Shown piece by piece: positions 18,431 to 26,523 of a stretch of DNA of 64,000 nt; within the stretch, counting starts at the first letter, position 1; every line of letters begins with the position of its first letter. The notes under the pieces were generated by a model, which was not told the origin of the DNA, made no database searches, and was given only the letters and a program-made list of their open reading frames with translations. Both the position numbers and the translations under genes were made by a program. Where the stretch lies: positions 868,001 through 932,000 of the forward strand of contig OY970164.1 of NCBI GenBank assembly GCA_963706555.1, given 5' to 3'. The DNA comes from Bog-473 sp963706555 (GTDB lineage Bacteria > Actinomycetota > Acidimicrobiia > Acidimicrobiales > RAAP-2).

Positions 18431-20878
18431 TCAGCCGAGGGCTCCGTCGGAGGTCAGGCGGTCGAGCTCGCCCTCGGTCACACCGAGCACGTCCGTCAGC
18501 ACATCGTTCGTGTGCTGCCCGAGGAGCGGGCTGGACCTGCTGTAGCCAGAAGGCGCATCGGCCAGCCGAAAGCCGTTGCGCTCGTAGGTGGACGGGCCCA
18601 TACAAGGATGCACGAGATCGATGAAGTGCCCGCGATGGAGCAGGGCCGGGTCGGACCTCGCGTCGAGGAGATCGGCGACCGGCACGGCCTCGACGCCACG
18701 GGCCTGGAGCGCTGTTGCGACCTCGTCGGCTGTCCGTCCGCTGGTGTAAGCCGCAACGGACTCCTCAATCGCTTCGATGTCGCCGAGCCTGCCGTCCAGG
18801 CGGTTCCATTTTTCCGCTGCTATCCCGAGAGCGTCGGCCAACCGGCTCCACATTTCGTCATCCGTACAGGCGATCGCGACCCAGCGGTCCTCCCCCAGGG
18901 TGGGGAACACCCCGTGGGGTGCGTACCGTTCGGACCGATTTCCCATGCGTCGGCTGGTTCGCCCGTTCACGTCGTAGTCGAGCACCCACGGGGCGAGGGT
19001 GTAAATGGCACACTCCACCTGGCTCAGGTCGAGGTGCACTCCGTTGCCGGTTCTCCAGCGGTAGAGCAGTCCAGCGGCGAGCGCTGTCGCAGTGAAGCGG
19101 GGGGAAAGAGAATCGGTGATGGTCCCGAAGGGCCCCACCGGCTCACGGTCGGGCCATCCGGTGAGGAAGTTGTAACCGGCGAGAGCCGAGCCCTGGCCAC
19201 CGAAGCCGGGGTAGTCGCGATGTGGGCCGGTCTGCCCCATGATGCACGAGCTCACCATGACGAGGTCGGGCTTTTCCACCGCCAGTTCCTCGTAACTGAG
19301 ACCGAGGCGGCGCAGGGCGCGTGGTGCGAAATTCTCCGCCACCGCGTCCGCCCACGCCACAAGCCCTTTGAAGAGCCGCACCCCCTCGTCGTGCTTCAGA
19401 TTCAGCGTCACACTCATCTTTTGGGGGTTCAGCGAGTCGAACAGTTCCGCGCCGTCAAGTCCGCACGGGTTACCGGGGCGCAGTCCGTAGACCCGGAGAA
19501 AATCCGGGCGGGAACTGGACTCGATCCTGATCACTGTTGCTCCGTGCTCGCCGAAGTACCGAGTGGCGATGGGACCCGCGGCGCCGCTGCCCAACTCGAG
19601 AATGCGGGTCCCGGCCCACGCACCGTCACCGATCGCCACCTTCCGCGCACCGGGCGCGGGATCGACGGTCCCTTCACGTCGGGCATGCGCCCAGTCGAAT
19701 GGCGACTGTCTCCCGGGAGCGGTGGGCCAGCGCGGACGGCTCCCGTTCGTCCGCTCCAGCGGCGAATTCGCCATCTCCCTGATAGGCGCCCGGGCTCCGG
19801 GCTCCGCGACGGACCCGTCGAGGCTGGTCGTCTTCACGAACCGCAACGGAAGGTGGCGCGTCCCGCCGATCTCTCCGAAGAATCCACGATCGGCCAGCTG
19901 GGCGCTCCCCACGAGCTGCTCCGGGGAATTCACCGGCGCAAGCATGAGGGTCGTCGTGCATGCGATCTCGTACAGCTCGGCCATGGTGTGACGCGCAAAA
20001 TAGGCCGCGATCGGTGCGGAGATCGCGGCGAGCTCATCCGCAGGAACCCTGGCGTGGTCGTACTCCGCCCAGTTGCGATCCGTGAGCGCCGGCGTGGCGA
20101 GGCCCTCCTCGTCCACCAGCCGCGTGATCGTCTCCAGGTTCGCCTGGCGGGCCTTTCCGCCGCGCAAGCCGAACGAGACATAGCCGTCCAGGCACGGCCA
20201 GACTTCGCGTGTCCCGCCGATGTTGGCTCCGACCCGTTGCCCGCCGTGCCCCGTCCGTACGGCCCTTCCGGCGCCACCCAGCGAGGCGACCATCGCCGCC
20301 TCCTGCAACGAGACATCGACGAGCTGAGGTCGGCCCGACGCCAGAGCGGTCAAGACCGCCATTGCAACCTCAACGCCACCGTGGGCGTACGCGGCGGGCT
20401 CGGTGGAACGCACAGGAGGGCGGTCGGGATCACCCGTGCAGAACAAATTTCCCGTCGAGGCCATGATGCCGAGATCGCTTGCCCGCCAGTCCGCACGCGG
20501 ACCATCAAGTCCGAAGGGCGTGACCGCCACCCACGCTGCGTGCGGTGCCACCGATCGATCGACGTCCAACGTCCCGGGCCAACCCGGCGTGATGACGACG
20601 ACATCGCATTCTTCGAGGAGTCCCGACAAGGAGAGGTCATCGTGCCCGGCAACCGGGAGCCGCACCTTGCCCGCCGACCACGCGACGAACCGGAGCGAGT
20701 CACCGTCGGGACCGAGGGGCAGCGCCGCTCGCAGGGGATCCCTCCCCGGGAGCTCCGGTCTCACCACGCAGGCTCCGAGATCAGCCAGGATCCGCCCGGT
20801 CATGGCCGCCGGCTCCGCAGCCAAGTCGATGACCCGGAGGCCCTCGAGCAACTGGATGCGGTCGCTGGCCGACGTCAT
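18431..20878 (-). CDS. Double-domain CaiB/BaiF family III CoA-transferase
   Basis: At 815 residues it is twice the ~400 usual for family III, being two CaiB/BaiF halves in tandem. The first starts EGLRVIDLAAEPAAMTGRIL. The second starts about residue 415 (AGTRILELGSGAAGPIATRY) and keeps LNLKHDEGVRLFKGLVAWAD, FAPRALRRLGLSYEEL and TGNGVHLDLSQVECA. The catalytic Asp fits ITDSLSP in the second half; the same place in the first half is STEPAAY, so only the second half may form the acyl-anhydride. It moves CoA between carboxylic acids. ATG 20878 overlaps the ATL stop (ATGA), so the two are translationally coupled. Neighbours suggest degradation of an acyl-CoA such as a steroid or bile-acid-like compound. 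Confidence 0.88.
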   Translation of the reverse strand: MTSASDRIQLLEGLRVIDLAAEPAAMTGRILADLGACVVRPELPGRDPLRAALPLGPDGDSLRFVAWSAGKVRLPVAGHDDLSLSGLLEECDVVVITPGWPGTLDVDRSVAPHAAWVAVTPFGLDGPRADWRASDLGIMASTGNLFCTGDPDRPPVRSTEPAAYAHGGVEVAMAVLTALASGRPQLVDVSLQEAAMVASLGGAGRAVRTGHGGQRVGANIGGTREVWPCLDGYVSFGLRGGKARQANLETITRLVDEEGLATPALTDRNWAEYDHARVPADELAAISAPIAAYFARHTMAELYEIACTTTLMLAPVNSPEQLVGSAQLADRGFFGEIGGTRHLPLRFVKTTSLDGSVAEPGARAPIREMANSPLERTNGSRPRWPTAPGRQSPFDWAHARREGTVDPAPGARKVAIGDGAWAGTRILELGSGAAGPIATRYFGEHGATVIRIESSSRPDFLRVYGLRPGNPCGLDGAELFDSLNPQKMSVTLNLKHDEGVRLFKGLVAWADAVAENFAPRALRRLGLSYEELAVEKPDLVMVSSCIMGQTGPHRDYPGFGGQGSALAGYNFLTGWPDREPVGPFGTITDSLSPRFTATALAAGLLYRWRTGNGVHLDLSQVECAIYTLAPWVLDYDVNGRTSRRMGNRSERYAPHGVFPTLGEDRWVAIACTDDEMWSRLADALGIAAEKWNRLDGRLGDIEAIEESVAAYTSGRTADEVATALQARGVEAVPVADLLDARSDPALLHRGHFIDLVHPCMGPSTYERNGFRLADAPSGYSRSSPLLGQHTNDVLTDVLGVTEGELDRLTSDGALG

Positions 20879-21204
20879 GTGTCCAGAGGATACGCACTCG
20901 TCCGCAGCCCGTCCGGCAGACGCGCCAGGCCCAGATCCACTCGTCCGCCGCGCAACGGCACGCCTTCGTTCCGGAGCAGGTCGAGCTGCGCACGGCCCTT
21001 GGCGACGGAACCGTCCGCACGCACCACCCGGTGCCAGGGCACGTCCTCGGGGGTGGCGGCAAGAACATGGCCGACAAGGCGCGGCGCGTTGGGATCGATG
21101 TCCCCATAGGTGCGGACGAACCCTTCAGGGATGGCACGCACGCGGGCCAGAATCCGCGCCGCCCGGGCGGCGGACGAAGCCGCCGCTGACTCAGACCCCT
21201 TCAC
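20875..21204 (-). CDS. Alkyltransferase-like (ATL) protein, MGMT family lacking the active-site Cys
   Basis: The roughly 109-residue protein has the O6-alkylguanine transferase DNA-binding half: IPEGFVRTYGDI, APRLVGHVLAATPED, PWHRVVRADGSVA and LLRNEGVPLRGGRVDL. The alkyl-acceptor motif PCHRV is PWHRV here, so it cannot remove the alkyl group. ATL proteins bind O6-alkylguanine, flip it and recruit nucleotide-excision repair. GTG 21204 gives the family length. It lies 71 bases after an AlkA-like glycosylase gene on the same strand and overlaps the CoA-transferase start. Confidence 0.88.
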   Translation of the reverse strand: MKGSESAAASSAARAARILARVRAIPEGFVRTYGDIDPNAPRLVGHVLAATPEDVPWHRVVRADGSVAKGRAQLDLLRNEGVPLRGGRVDLGLARLPDGLRTSAYPLDT

Positions 21205-21275
21205 TCGCCGGCGGGAAGCAGCAGACGGCACCCCCCTGCGGTGTCCGGGTGTTTGGGCACGGTCAACGCGCCCGG

Positions 21276-21917
21276 TCACCGGAGAGCCGGATCGGTACCA
21301 CCGCGGAACAGGCTCACCGCCTCCCAACAGTACCGAGCGACCACCGAGCGGTAGGGACGAAACCGATCGCCGAGCGGCACGAGGTCCTTCGCTGCCGGTG
21401 CTGCTGCCAATCCCCAAGCCAGCCCGTACCCCTGCCGCACCCCGAGGTCGTCGACCGGCCAGATGTCCAGCCGCCGCAGCTCGAACATGAGGTACATCTC
21501 GGCGGTCCATCTTCCGATGCCGCGCACGGTCACAAGGTCAGCGATGACGTCCTCGTCACTCTTCCTCCGATTGCCCGAGAGGTCGACGGCGCCATCGAGC
21601 ACCTTGGCCGAGAGGTCTCGTACCGAGGCGACCTTGTTGCCCGAGAGCCCGGCGGCCCGAAGTCGCTCGTCGGAGAGCGCGGTGATGGCCTCCGCAGTGA
21701 GGTGACCACCGGCGGCGGTGACCACACGCTGGAGGATCGCGTGCGCGGCACGCCCGCTCAATTGTTGAGAGACGATCGAACGGACCAGGGCGCCGAAGTG
21801 GCCATCGGGGCTCCGCTGTCGGTGTCCGAGCGGCCCGACCAACCCGACGAGGTTCGCAATGACGGGATCGCGCGCGCCCACGGCGTCGATGGCGGCCGCC
21901 AACGATACCCGGGCCAT
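21276..21917 (-). CDS. AlkA-like DNA-3-methyladenine glycosylase (HhH-GPD)
   Basis: The 213-residue base-excision enzyme has the helix-hairpin-helix LVTVRGIGRWTAEMYLMFEL and catalytic Asp in WPVDDLGVRQGYG. The N-terminal part (FGALVRSIVSQQLSGRAAHA) is typical of AlkA/MAG proteins. It removes alkylated purines from DNA. Together with the following ATL gene it forms a small alkylation-repair unit covering N-alkyl and O-alkyl damage. ATG 21917 is four bases before the stop of the SnoaL gene on the same strand (21922), so the genes may be one transcript starting from the MerR-type promoter. Confidence 0.9.
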   Translation of the reverse strand: MARVSLAAAIDAVGARDPVIANLVGLVGPLGHRQRSPDGHFGALVRSIVSQQLSGRAAHAILQRVVTAAGGHLTAEAITALSDERLRAAGLSGNKVASVRDLSAKVLDGAVDLSGNRRKSDEDVIADLVTVRGIGRWTAEMYLMFELRRLDIWPVDDLGVRQGYGLAWGLAAAPAAKDLVPLGDRFRPYRSVVARYCWEAVSLFRGGTDPALR

Positions 21918-21921
21918 CAGC

Positions 21922-22257
21922 TCATGGTGCGATCTCGAGCGCGGTGATCAGACCGCCGCGCAGCGTGAATTGGTACTTCAGCACAACCGGGCTGCCGGGG
22001 AAGTTCCCCTCCAACTCCGCCGTCACCACGAAGCGCTCCGCGTCCCCTGCCTCGATATCGACAACGGACATCGTGCAGGTGAATGCGGCCGCAACGGCCT
22101 CTCGCCAACCGCGGATCGCATCGCGACCCCGATACGTCGTTCCCTCATCGATGACCTCGGCGTCGCTGGTGAAACATGCAACCAGCGTATCGAGGTCGCC
22201 CTCGGGAGCCACTTTCAGGTAACGGGCGATGACGTCCGGGGTGTGGTTCGTGGTCAT
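21922..22257 (-). CDS. SnoaL-like / NTF2-fold protein
   Basis: The 111-residue single-domain protein has an alpha+beta barrel pattern: DVIARYLKVAPEGDLDTLVACFTSDAEVIDEG, YRGRDAIRGWREAV, and a last strand block ending LKYQFTLRGGLITALEI. The family includes polyketide cyclases, isomerases and non-catalytic binding proteins; no catalytic pair can be assigned. ATG 22257 is preceded by AAAGGAG. The promoter carries a MerR-like dyad matching that of the divergent merR gene, so it is probably that regulator's target. Confidence 0.82.
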   Translation of the reverse strand: MTTNHTPDVIARYLKVAPEGDLDTLVACFTSDAEVIDEGTTYRGRDAIRGWREAVAAAFTCTMSVVDIEAGDAERFVVTAELEGNFPGSPVVLKYQFTLRGGLITALEIAP

Positions 22258-22294
22258 GGGGGTACGTCTCCTTTGGTTGCGGATCAATCCCTCC

Positions 22295-22325
22295 AGCCTC
22301 AGCGCTCCCCCGGGGGGAGAGTCAA
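22295..22325 (-). promoter_or_regulatory. MerR-type promoter for the SnoaL gene
   Basis: On the minus strand TTGACT (22325-22320) is followed by a 19-base spacer holding the dyad CTCCCC/GGGGAG, then GAGGCT (22300-22295). A 19-bp spacer with a dyad between -35 and -10 is the MerR-family hallmark. It mirrors the plus-strand element at 22364-22394. Confidence 0.6.
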
Positions 22326-22363
22326 GACCCTCTGCCTCGACCTGCCGCCAGCCGGTTTGCGGC

Positions 22364-22394
22364 TTGACTCTCCCCGCCCGGGAGGGTCCAGACT
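22364..22394 (+). promoter_or_regulatory. MerR-type promoter/operator for the merR gene, probably leaderless
   Basis: TTGACT (22364-22369) and CAGACT (22389-22394) are 19 bases apart. The spacer holds the dyad GACTCTCCC/GGGAGGGTC (22366-22388, one mismatch). A start site about seven bases after the -10 would fall on GTG 22401, giving a leaderless, self-regulated message. Confidence 0.65.
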
Positions 22395-22400
22395 GCAGCT

Positions 22401-23222
22401 GTGGCTGCGATCCTGACCATCGGCGACTTCTCTCAACTCACACACCTCAGCATCAAGACGCTGCGCCGTTACCACGAGGCCGCGTTGCTCGAACCGGCCG
22501 ACGTCGACGCGCGGACCGGCTACCGCTACTACTCGGTCGATCAGATCCCGACGGCCCAGGTGATTCACCGGTTCCGCACGCTCGGGATGCCGGTGCGGGA
22601 GATCGGCGAGGTACTCGCCACCGACGACCCCGCGGACCGTACCGCGCTGATCGAGCGCCATCTGCACCGGCTCGAGAACGAACTCGACGAGACCCGGGCG
22701 GCGGTGTCGTCGCTCCGCCGCCTGCTGCAGGCCGATCCACCTCCCCTCCAGGTGCTCCAGCGCCGACAGGAGGAAGCGACGGTCGCCGCGGTACGCGCCA
22801 CAATCGATCGCAGCGAGGTGTTGGTCTGGTACGCAGACGCGATGGCCGACCTCTCCCAGGCATTCGAGGATGAGGGGCTCAACGCGACCGGGCCGCCCGG
22901 CGGTCTTTACGACAACGAGCTGTTCACGGAGGACAGGGGCGGTGTCCTCGTCTATCTTCCGGCCGACCAGGCCCCCACCAGGGGGCCTGTCCACCCGCAC
23001 CTCATCGCGGCGGCCGACCTCGCGGTGACCGTGCACCACGGTCCGCACGACGACATCGAAGTCACGTACGGCGCCCTCGGGGCCTACGTTGCGACACACG
23101 CCCTGGCTGTCGCCGGTCCCGTGCACGAGCGCTACCTCGTGGGACCCCGGGACACCGACGACAGCACCGCCTGGCGCACGGAGATCGGCTGGCCGGTCTT
23201 CCGCACCACGTCCAACTCATAA
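22401..23222 (+). CDS. MerR family transcriptional regulator with GyrI-like effector domain
   Basis: The 273-residue BmrR-like regulator has an N-terminal winged helix (TIGDFSQLTHLSIKTLRRYH, ARTGYRYYSVDQIPTAQVIH), a dimerising coiled coil at about 75-115 (RHLHRLENELDETRAAVSSL), and a C-terminal effector domain of about 140 residues (VTVHHGPHDDIEVTYGALGA) resembling GyrI/SRPBCC ligand-binding domains. MerR proteins bind between -35 and -10 and untwist long spacers when ligand is bound. The two matching promoters next to it indicate control of itself and of the divergent SnoaL-AlkA-ATL-CoA-transferase run. The ligand is unknown. Confidence 0.9.
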   Translation: MAAILTIGDFSQLTHLSIKTLRRYHEAALLEPADVDARTGYRYYSVDQIPTAQVIHRFRTLGMPVREIGEVLATDDPADRTALIERHLHRLENELDETRAAVSSLRRLLQADPPPLQVLQRRQEEATVAAVRATIDRSEVLVWYADAMADLSQAFEDEGLNATGPPGGLYDNELFTEDRGGVLVYLPADQAPTRGPVHPHLIAAADLAVTVHHGPHDDIEVTYGALGAYVATHALAVAGPVHERYLVGPRDTDDSTAWRTEIGWPVFRTTSNS

Positions 23223-23241
23223 GGCAGGATCGGTTCCCGGC

Positions 23242-23307
23242 GTCAACGGTCAAGAGATCGTCAACGGTCAAGAGATTGTCAACGGCCCAGCGATCGTCAA
23301 CCGCGCC
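23242..23307. repeat. 18-bp tandem repeat between convergent genes
   Basis: Three full units of GTCAACGGTCAAGAGATC-type sequence (23242-23259, 23260-23277, 23278-23295, the last diverged) and a partial fourth lie in the 100-base gap between merR and the patatin gene. The first two differ at one base. No function is evident. Confidence 0.75.
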
Positions 23308-23322
23308 GACGCGTCGATGCCC

Positions 23323-24573
23323 TCACGCCGCAGAGCCGGACTGCTGCAGGAAGAGCGTGGCCTCGTGGGCCGACCGGGGGACGTGGCCATTCCCGGACAT
23401 CTCCATCACGAAGGCGGTGGCGGCCGACACGCCGTTCAGGAAAAGCTCGTCCTGCTGGGCCGGGGTGAGATCGAAATCAGTGGCTGTGAGCCCGGCGTTG
23501 GCCACGAAGATCGTCCGGGCCGCCGTCGTGGCGTCGACGCTGTAGGCGTCCCATTCGTTCATCATGGTGTGCAGGCAGCCCTTGGCCACGTCGAATGCGT
23601 TGGTGGCGGAGCGGTCGGCCCCGAAAGTCGTCTGCAGGGACGACAGTTTGATGCCGATGGTCGGCCAGCGCGGAGGCTGGCCATCTACCCGGACGAACGC
23701 ATCGATGGGAAAGTTCCGCAGCATGCCGCCGTCGACCCAGGTGACGGTGCCACCCTCGTAGTGCGTGCGGATCACACCGCCGCCCGGCGTCGGGATGTCG
23801 ATTTCAGCCGGGCGCGCGGTGAAGGTGACCGGTTCGAAGAAGAACGGGATGGACATCGACGCCCGCACCGCGGCCACCACATCCTGCGTGTCGCGATCAC
23901 AGCCGTAGTGGTCGTAGTCCCACGGAAGGTGGACGAGCTCGCCCCGGGTGATGTCCGAGGTGTGCACGACCAATCGGTACTTTCGGTCATCGGGCAGGCT
24001 CATGCCCGGGTCGTCGGCCTGCTCGATCTTCAGATCGGCGAACGTCCGCACGCCGAGGGTGTCGTGGAGGATCGGGCCCAGCCACTCGGCCAGGTAGTCC
24101 CCGGGATACAGACCCATCCGATGAGTGAGGATCCCGGCGTCGGCCAAGCCGCCCCCCGGCTTGCCGAAGTGATCCAAGAAGTGGTGCACCTTGCCCTCGG
24201 GCATGAAGTTCCGGAACGAGAGCGCGTCGAGGTACCCCCGGAGCGAGCTCATCGGTTGGCCGGCCTTGGAGATCGATGCGATCAGGGTGGCGGCGATGGC
24301 CCCGGCGCTGGTACCGGCCACCCGTGGGAACCGGTAGCCCGCTTCGGCCAGTACGGACACCGCCCCGACGATGCCGATCCCCTTGACCCCCCCGCCTTCG
24401 AGAGCGAGGTCGGCCACCAGCTCTTTGGGGCCGGTGGCCGACCACCCATCGGCGTTGCGCAAATTCTCTGCGGCGGCTTCGAAGGCCTCCTGCAGCGGCT
24501 GCGGTCGCGAGTACCCCCACAGCGCATCATGATCCACGACCGCTCCGTAGCCATCTGCCGGGTTCCACGCCAT
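23323..24573 (-). CDS. Patatin-like phospholipase family protein
   Basis: The 416-residue protein has a patatin catalytic core: glycine-rich oxyanion loop LALEGGGVKGIGIVGA, nucleophile elbow GTSAG, and the dyad Asp in TWVDGGMLRNFPID. Such enzymes are Ser-Asp lipid acyl hydrolases. No signal peptide is visible, so it is probably cytosolic or peripheral to the membrane. ATG 24573 is preceded by GAGGGAGGGG; the open frame reaches further upstream but without a better start. The closing HEATLFLQQSGSAA is not a known motif. It converges with merR. Confidence 0.88.
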   Translation of the reverse strand: MAWNPADGYGAVVDHDALWGYSRPQPLQEAFEAAAENLRNADGWSATGPKELVADLALEGGGVKGIGIVGAVSVLAEAGYRFPRVAGTSAGAIAATLIASISKAGQPMSSLRGYLDALSFRNFMPEGKVHHFLDHFGKPGGGLADAGILTHRMGLYPGDYLAEWLGPILHDTLGVRTFADLKIEQADDPGMSLPDDRKYRLVVHTSDITRGELVHLPWDYDHYGCDRDTQDVVAAVRASMSIPFFFEPVTFTARPAEIDIPTPGGGVIRTHYEGGTVTWVDGGMLRNFPIDAFVRVDGQPPRWPTIGIKLSSLQTTFGADRSATNAFDVAKGCLHTMMNEWDAYSVDATTAARTIFVANAGLTATDFDLTPAQQDELFLNGVSAATAFVMEMSGNGHVPRSAHEATLFLQQSGSAA

Positions 24574-24650
24574 GATGCCCCTCCCTCGCGGTCTCGCCAC
24601 TGCCTCAGTGCACTGCGTGCCGATTCTGGCATGCGGTGATCGACCAGCAA

Positions 24651-25472
24651 CTACATCGGCAGGAACGGTTGACCCGGTGGTCGACTCTCCAAGGCCCCCC
24701 AACCCGCATCCGCCTGACGCCGTGCCACATCGGCTGCGTGGCCGCCGCGGAGGCCGAAGAGCCGCTTGCCCAGGGCCAGATAGGCGACAACCGCCAGGTT
24801 GACGAAGAGCGTCACCAACTTCAACCAGCCGAACCCGGACACCAACTCGTAGAGCTCGAGCGGCACGAAGGCGAGCGTCGCGATGAACGTCAGGTATTCA
24901 GCCCACCGCTTGGCCATCCACAGGCCGACCATCTCCACCGCTTCGAGCGAGGCGTAGCCCACCAGCACGAACCCGATCCAGTAGAGATGCGAGGGCGAAA
25001 TCACGAAAATGTGCCGGAACTCGCCGAGCAGGCCCCTCTTCGCGTCGGGCCCTCCCGAGGAACCGAAGAGGCCGTTCATGATGGCGACGTAGTCGTGCTT
25101 CAGCGTGAGGCGATGGCCGATAAAGAGGAAGACGGCCACCGCCAAGCCGCTCAGCACGACAACGTGCACGCCGCGTTCGACCGCGATGAGCCGCAGCACG
25201 TAGCGATCGCGCAACGCGGGCCCCCGCAACGGCACCTCGATCTCCTCGCGGCCCGGCAGGCGGTCGCGGGTGGGCGCGTCGGGTGGCCGTCGCGGGAGCC
25301 AGGCGTCACAGCGCAAGCAGCGATGCCAGCGCAGCCCACCGTGCTCGCGCACGACGAGCGCGTCCTCGGGCTCGATCACCACAACGTCGGTCCCCACCAA
25401 CGCGTGGCCCTCGAGCGCACACGCGATGAGCTCGTAGCGGTTGGCCTTGTCCCGCTTGACCCTCTTCCTCAT
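24651..25472 (-). CDS. DUF2127 domain membrane protein with N-terminal CxxC segment
   Basis: The 273-residue protein has a cytosolic head of about 90 residues containing WHRCLRCDAWLPRR (a possible metal site with CxxC) and four membrane helices: HVVVLSGLAVAVFLFIG, LYWIGFVLVGYASLEAVEMV, WAEYLTFIATLAFVPLELYE and LVTLFVNLAVVAYLALG. This four-helix arrangement matches DUF2127, whose function is not known. It is transcribed towards the patatin gene on the same strand, 77 bases away. Confidence 0.8.
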   Translation of the reverse strand: MRKRVKRDKANRYELIACALEGHALVGTDVVVIEPEDALVVREHGGLRWHRCLRCDAWLPRRPPDAPTRDRLPGREEIEVPLRGPALRDRYVLRLIAVERGVHVVVLSGLAVAVFLFIGHRLTLKHDYVAIMNGLFGSSGGPDAKRGLLGEFRHIFVISPSHLYWIGFVLVGYASLEAVEMVGLWMAKRWAEYLTFIATLAFVPLELYELVSGFGWLKLVTLFVNLAVVAYLALGKRLFGLRGGHAADVARRQADAGWGALESRPPGQPFLPM

Positions 25473-25499
25473 CGGCTCCCCGTGTGAGGGGCCCGGCGA

Positions 25500-26441
25500 T
25501 CAGTACCCATCAGGCCCGACGACGCCCTCCAACGGCTCGCCCGCCAGAAACCGCTCGAGGTTGTCGCAGAAGTACTCGGTGGCGGAGGCGAACTGCGTCT
25601 GGCCGGCCCACGAGGCGTGCGGCGTGAGGAAGACCTTGGGGTGGTCGAACATCCAGTGCCCGGGCGGGAGCGGCTCGGGCGTGGTCACGTCGAGCGACGC
25701 CCGGCCGACCGTCCCGTCATCGAGGGCGCGGCGCAACGCGTCCTGATCCACCAGGGAGCCGCGTGCGATGTTCACCAGGTGGACCCCCGGTCGCACCAGG
25801 GCCAGGGTCTCTGCATTGAACACCTGACGGGTGTCGTCGGTGGCGGGCGCCGCCAGCACGAGGTGGTCGGCTACCGAGATCAGGTCGCTGAACGACGTGG
25901 TCATGACCACGCCCTCGACGGGGCTCGGCAGGTCCCGGCGGCGCATGGCCACCACCGACATGTCCAAGGCCAGTGCGATGCGTGCCACCCGTTGGGCGAT
26001 GCCCCCGAAGCCGTAGAGCCCGAGGGTGGCCCCGGCCAACAACCCCGCCTGCTGTGTGAACCAGTGCTCGGGCGGCTCCCGCAGCCAGTTGCCCGGGAAG
26101 TCGCGGGCGAACGCGCCCATGGTGGCAATGACGTATTCGCTGATGGCCAGCGCCGCCACCCCTCGAGCCGAGGTGAGTACCGGCGCGGCGCGCACTTCGG
26201 GCGGGACCCCGTCGAGCCCGGTCCCGATCAGTTGCGCCCACTGCACGCCTGCGGCCATCGCTGCCACCGACGGCGACCCCCACCCCCCGTACAGCACATC
26301 GCCGCGTGCGCCGTCAGGCACGCCGCCGGAGATGTCGATGACGTCGAGGTTGGGGAACCGGGACCGGATCCGGTCCAGCGCCACGGGGAGGCTGCAAAAG
26401 ACCACGACGTCCGACTTCTGAGCGAGAGGTTCTGATGCCAC
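25500..26441 (-). CDS. D-isomer-specific 2-hydroxyacid dehydrogenase family protein
   Basis: The 313-residue NAD-dependent oxidoreductase has the dinucleotide motif LGLYGFGGIAQRVA near residue 150, catalytic Arg in VNIARGSLVD, Glu in VTTPEPLPPG and His in LTPHASWAGQ. Such enzymes interconvert 2-hydroxy and 2-keto acids; the substrate cannot be read. GTG 26441 begins VASEPLAQKSDVVVF, just before the first strand, and no upstream in-frame segment looks coding. It sits between the DUF2127 and LLM genes on the same strand. Confidence 0.88.
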   Translation of the reverse strand: MASEPLAQKSDVVVFCSLPVALDRIRSRFPNLDVIDISGGVPDGARGDVLYGGWGSPSVAAMAAGVQWAQLIGTGLDGVPPEVRAAPVLTSARGVAALAISEYVIATMGAFARDFPGNWLREPPEHWFTQQAGLLAGATLGLYGFGGIAQRVARIALALDMSVVAMRRRDLPSPVEGVVMTTSFSDLISVADHLVLAAPATDDTRQVFNAETLALVRPGVHLVNIARGSLVDQDALRRALDDGTVGRASLDVTTPEPLPPGHWMFDHPKVFLTPHASWAGQTQFASATEYFCDNLERFLAGEPLEGVVGPDGY

Positions 26442-26523
26442 GACTGCAGTCTCGCATCCGCCGCGCTGTGATTCCGATGAGCGTGCTCCCCGGAGCCAGG
26501 TCAAGGCAACCCGGAGGGAGCGA

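Noticed and set aside
18398..21109. A 903-residue open frame on the plus strand
   Set aside because: It is the antisense shadow of the double CoA-transferase and ATL genes; long antisense frames are common at this GC, and it has no domain or ribosome site.
23242..23307. Possible CRISPR or ori iterons
   Set aside because: Units abut with no spacers, only about three copies, and no replication gene is nearby.
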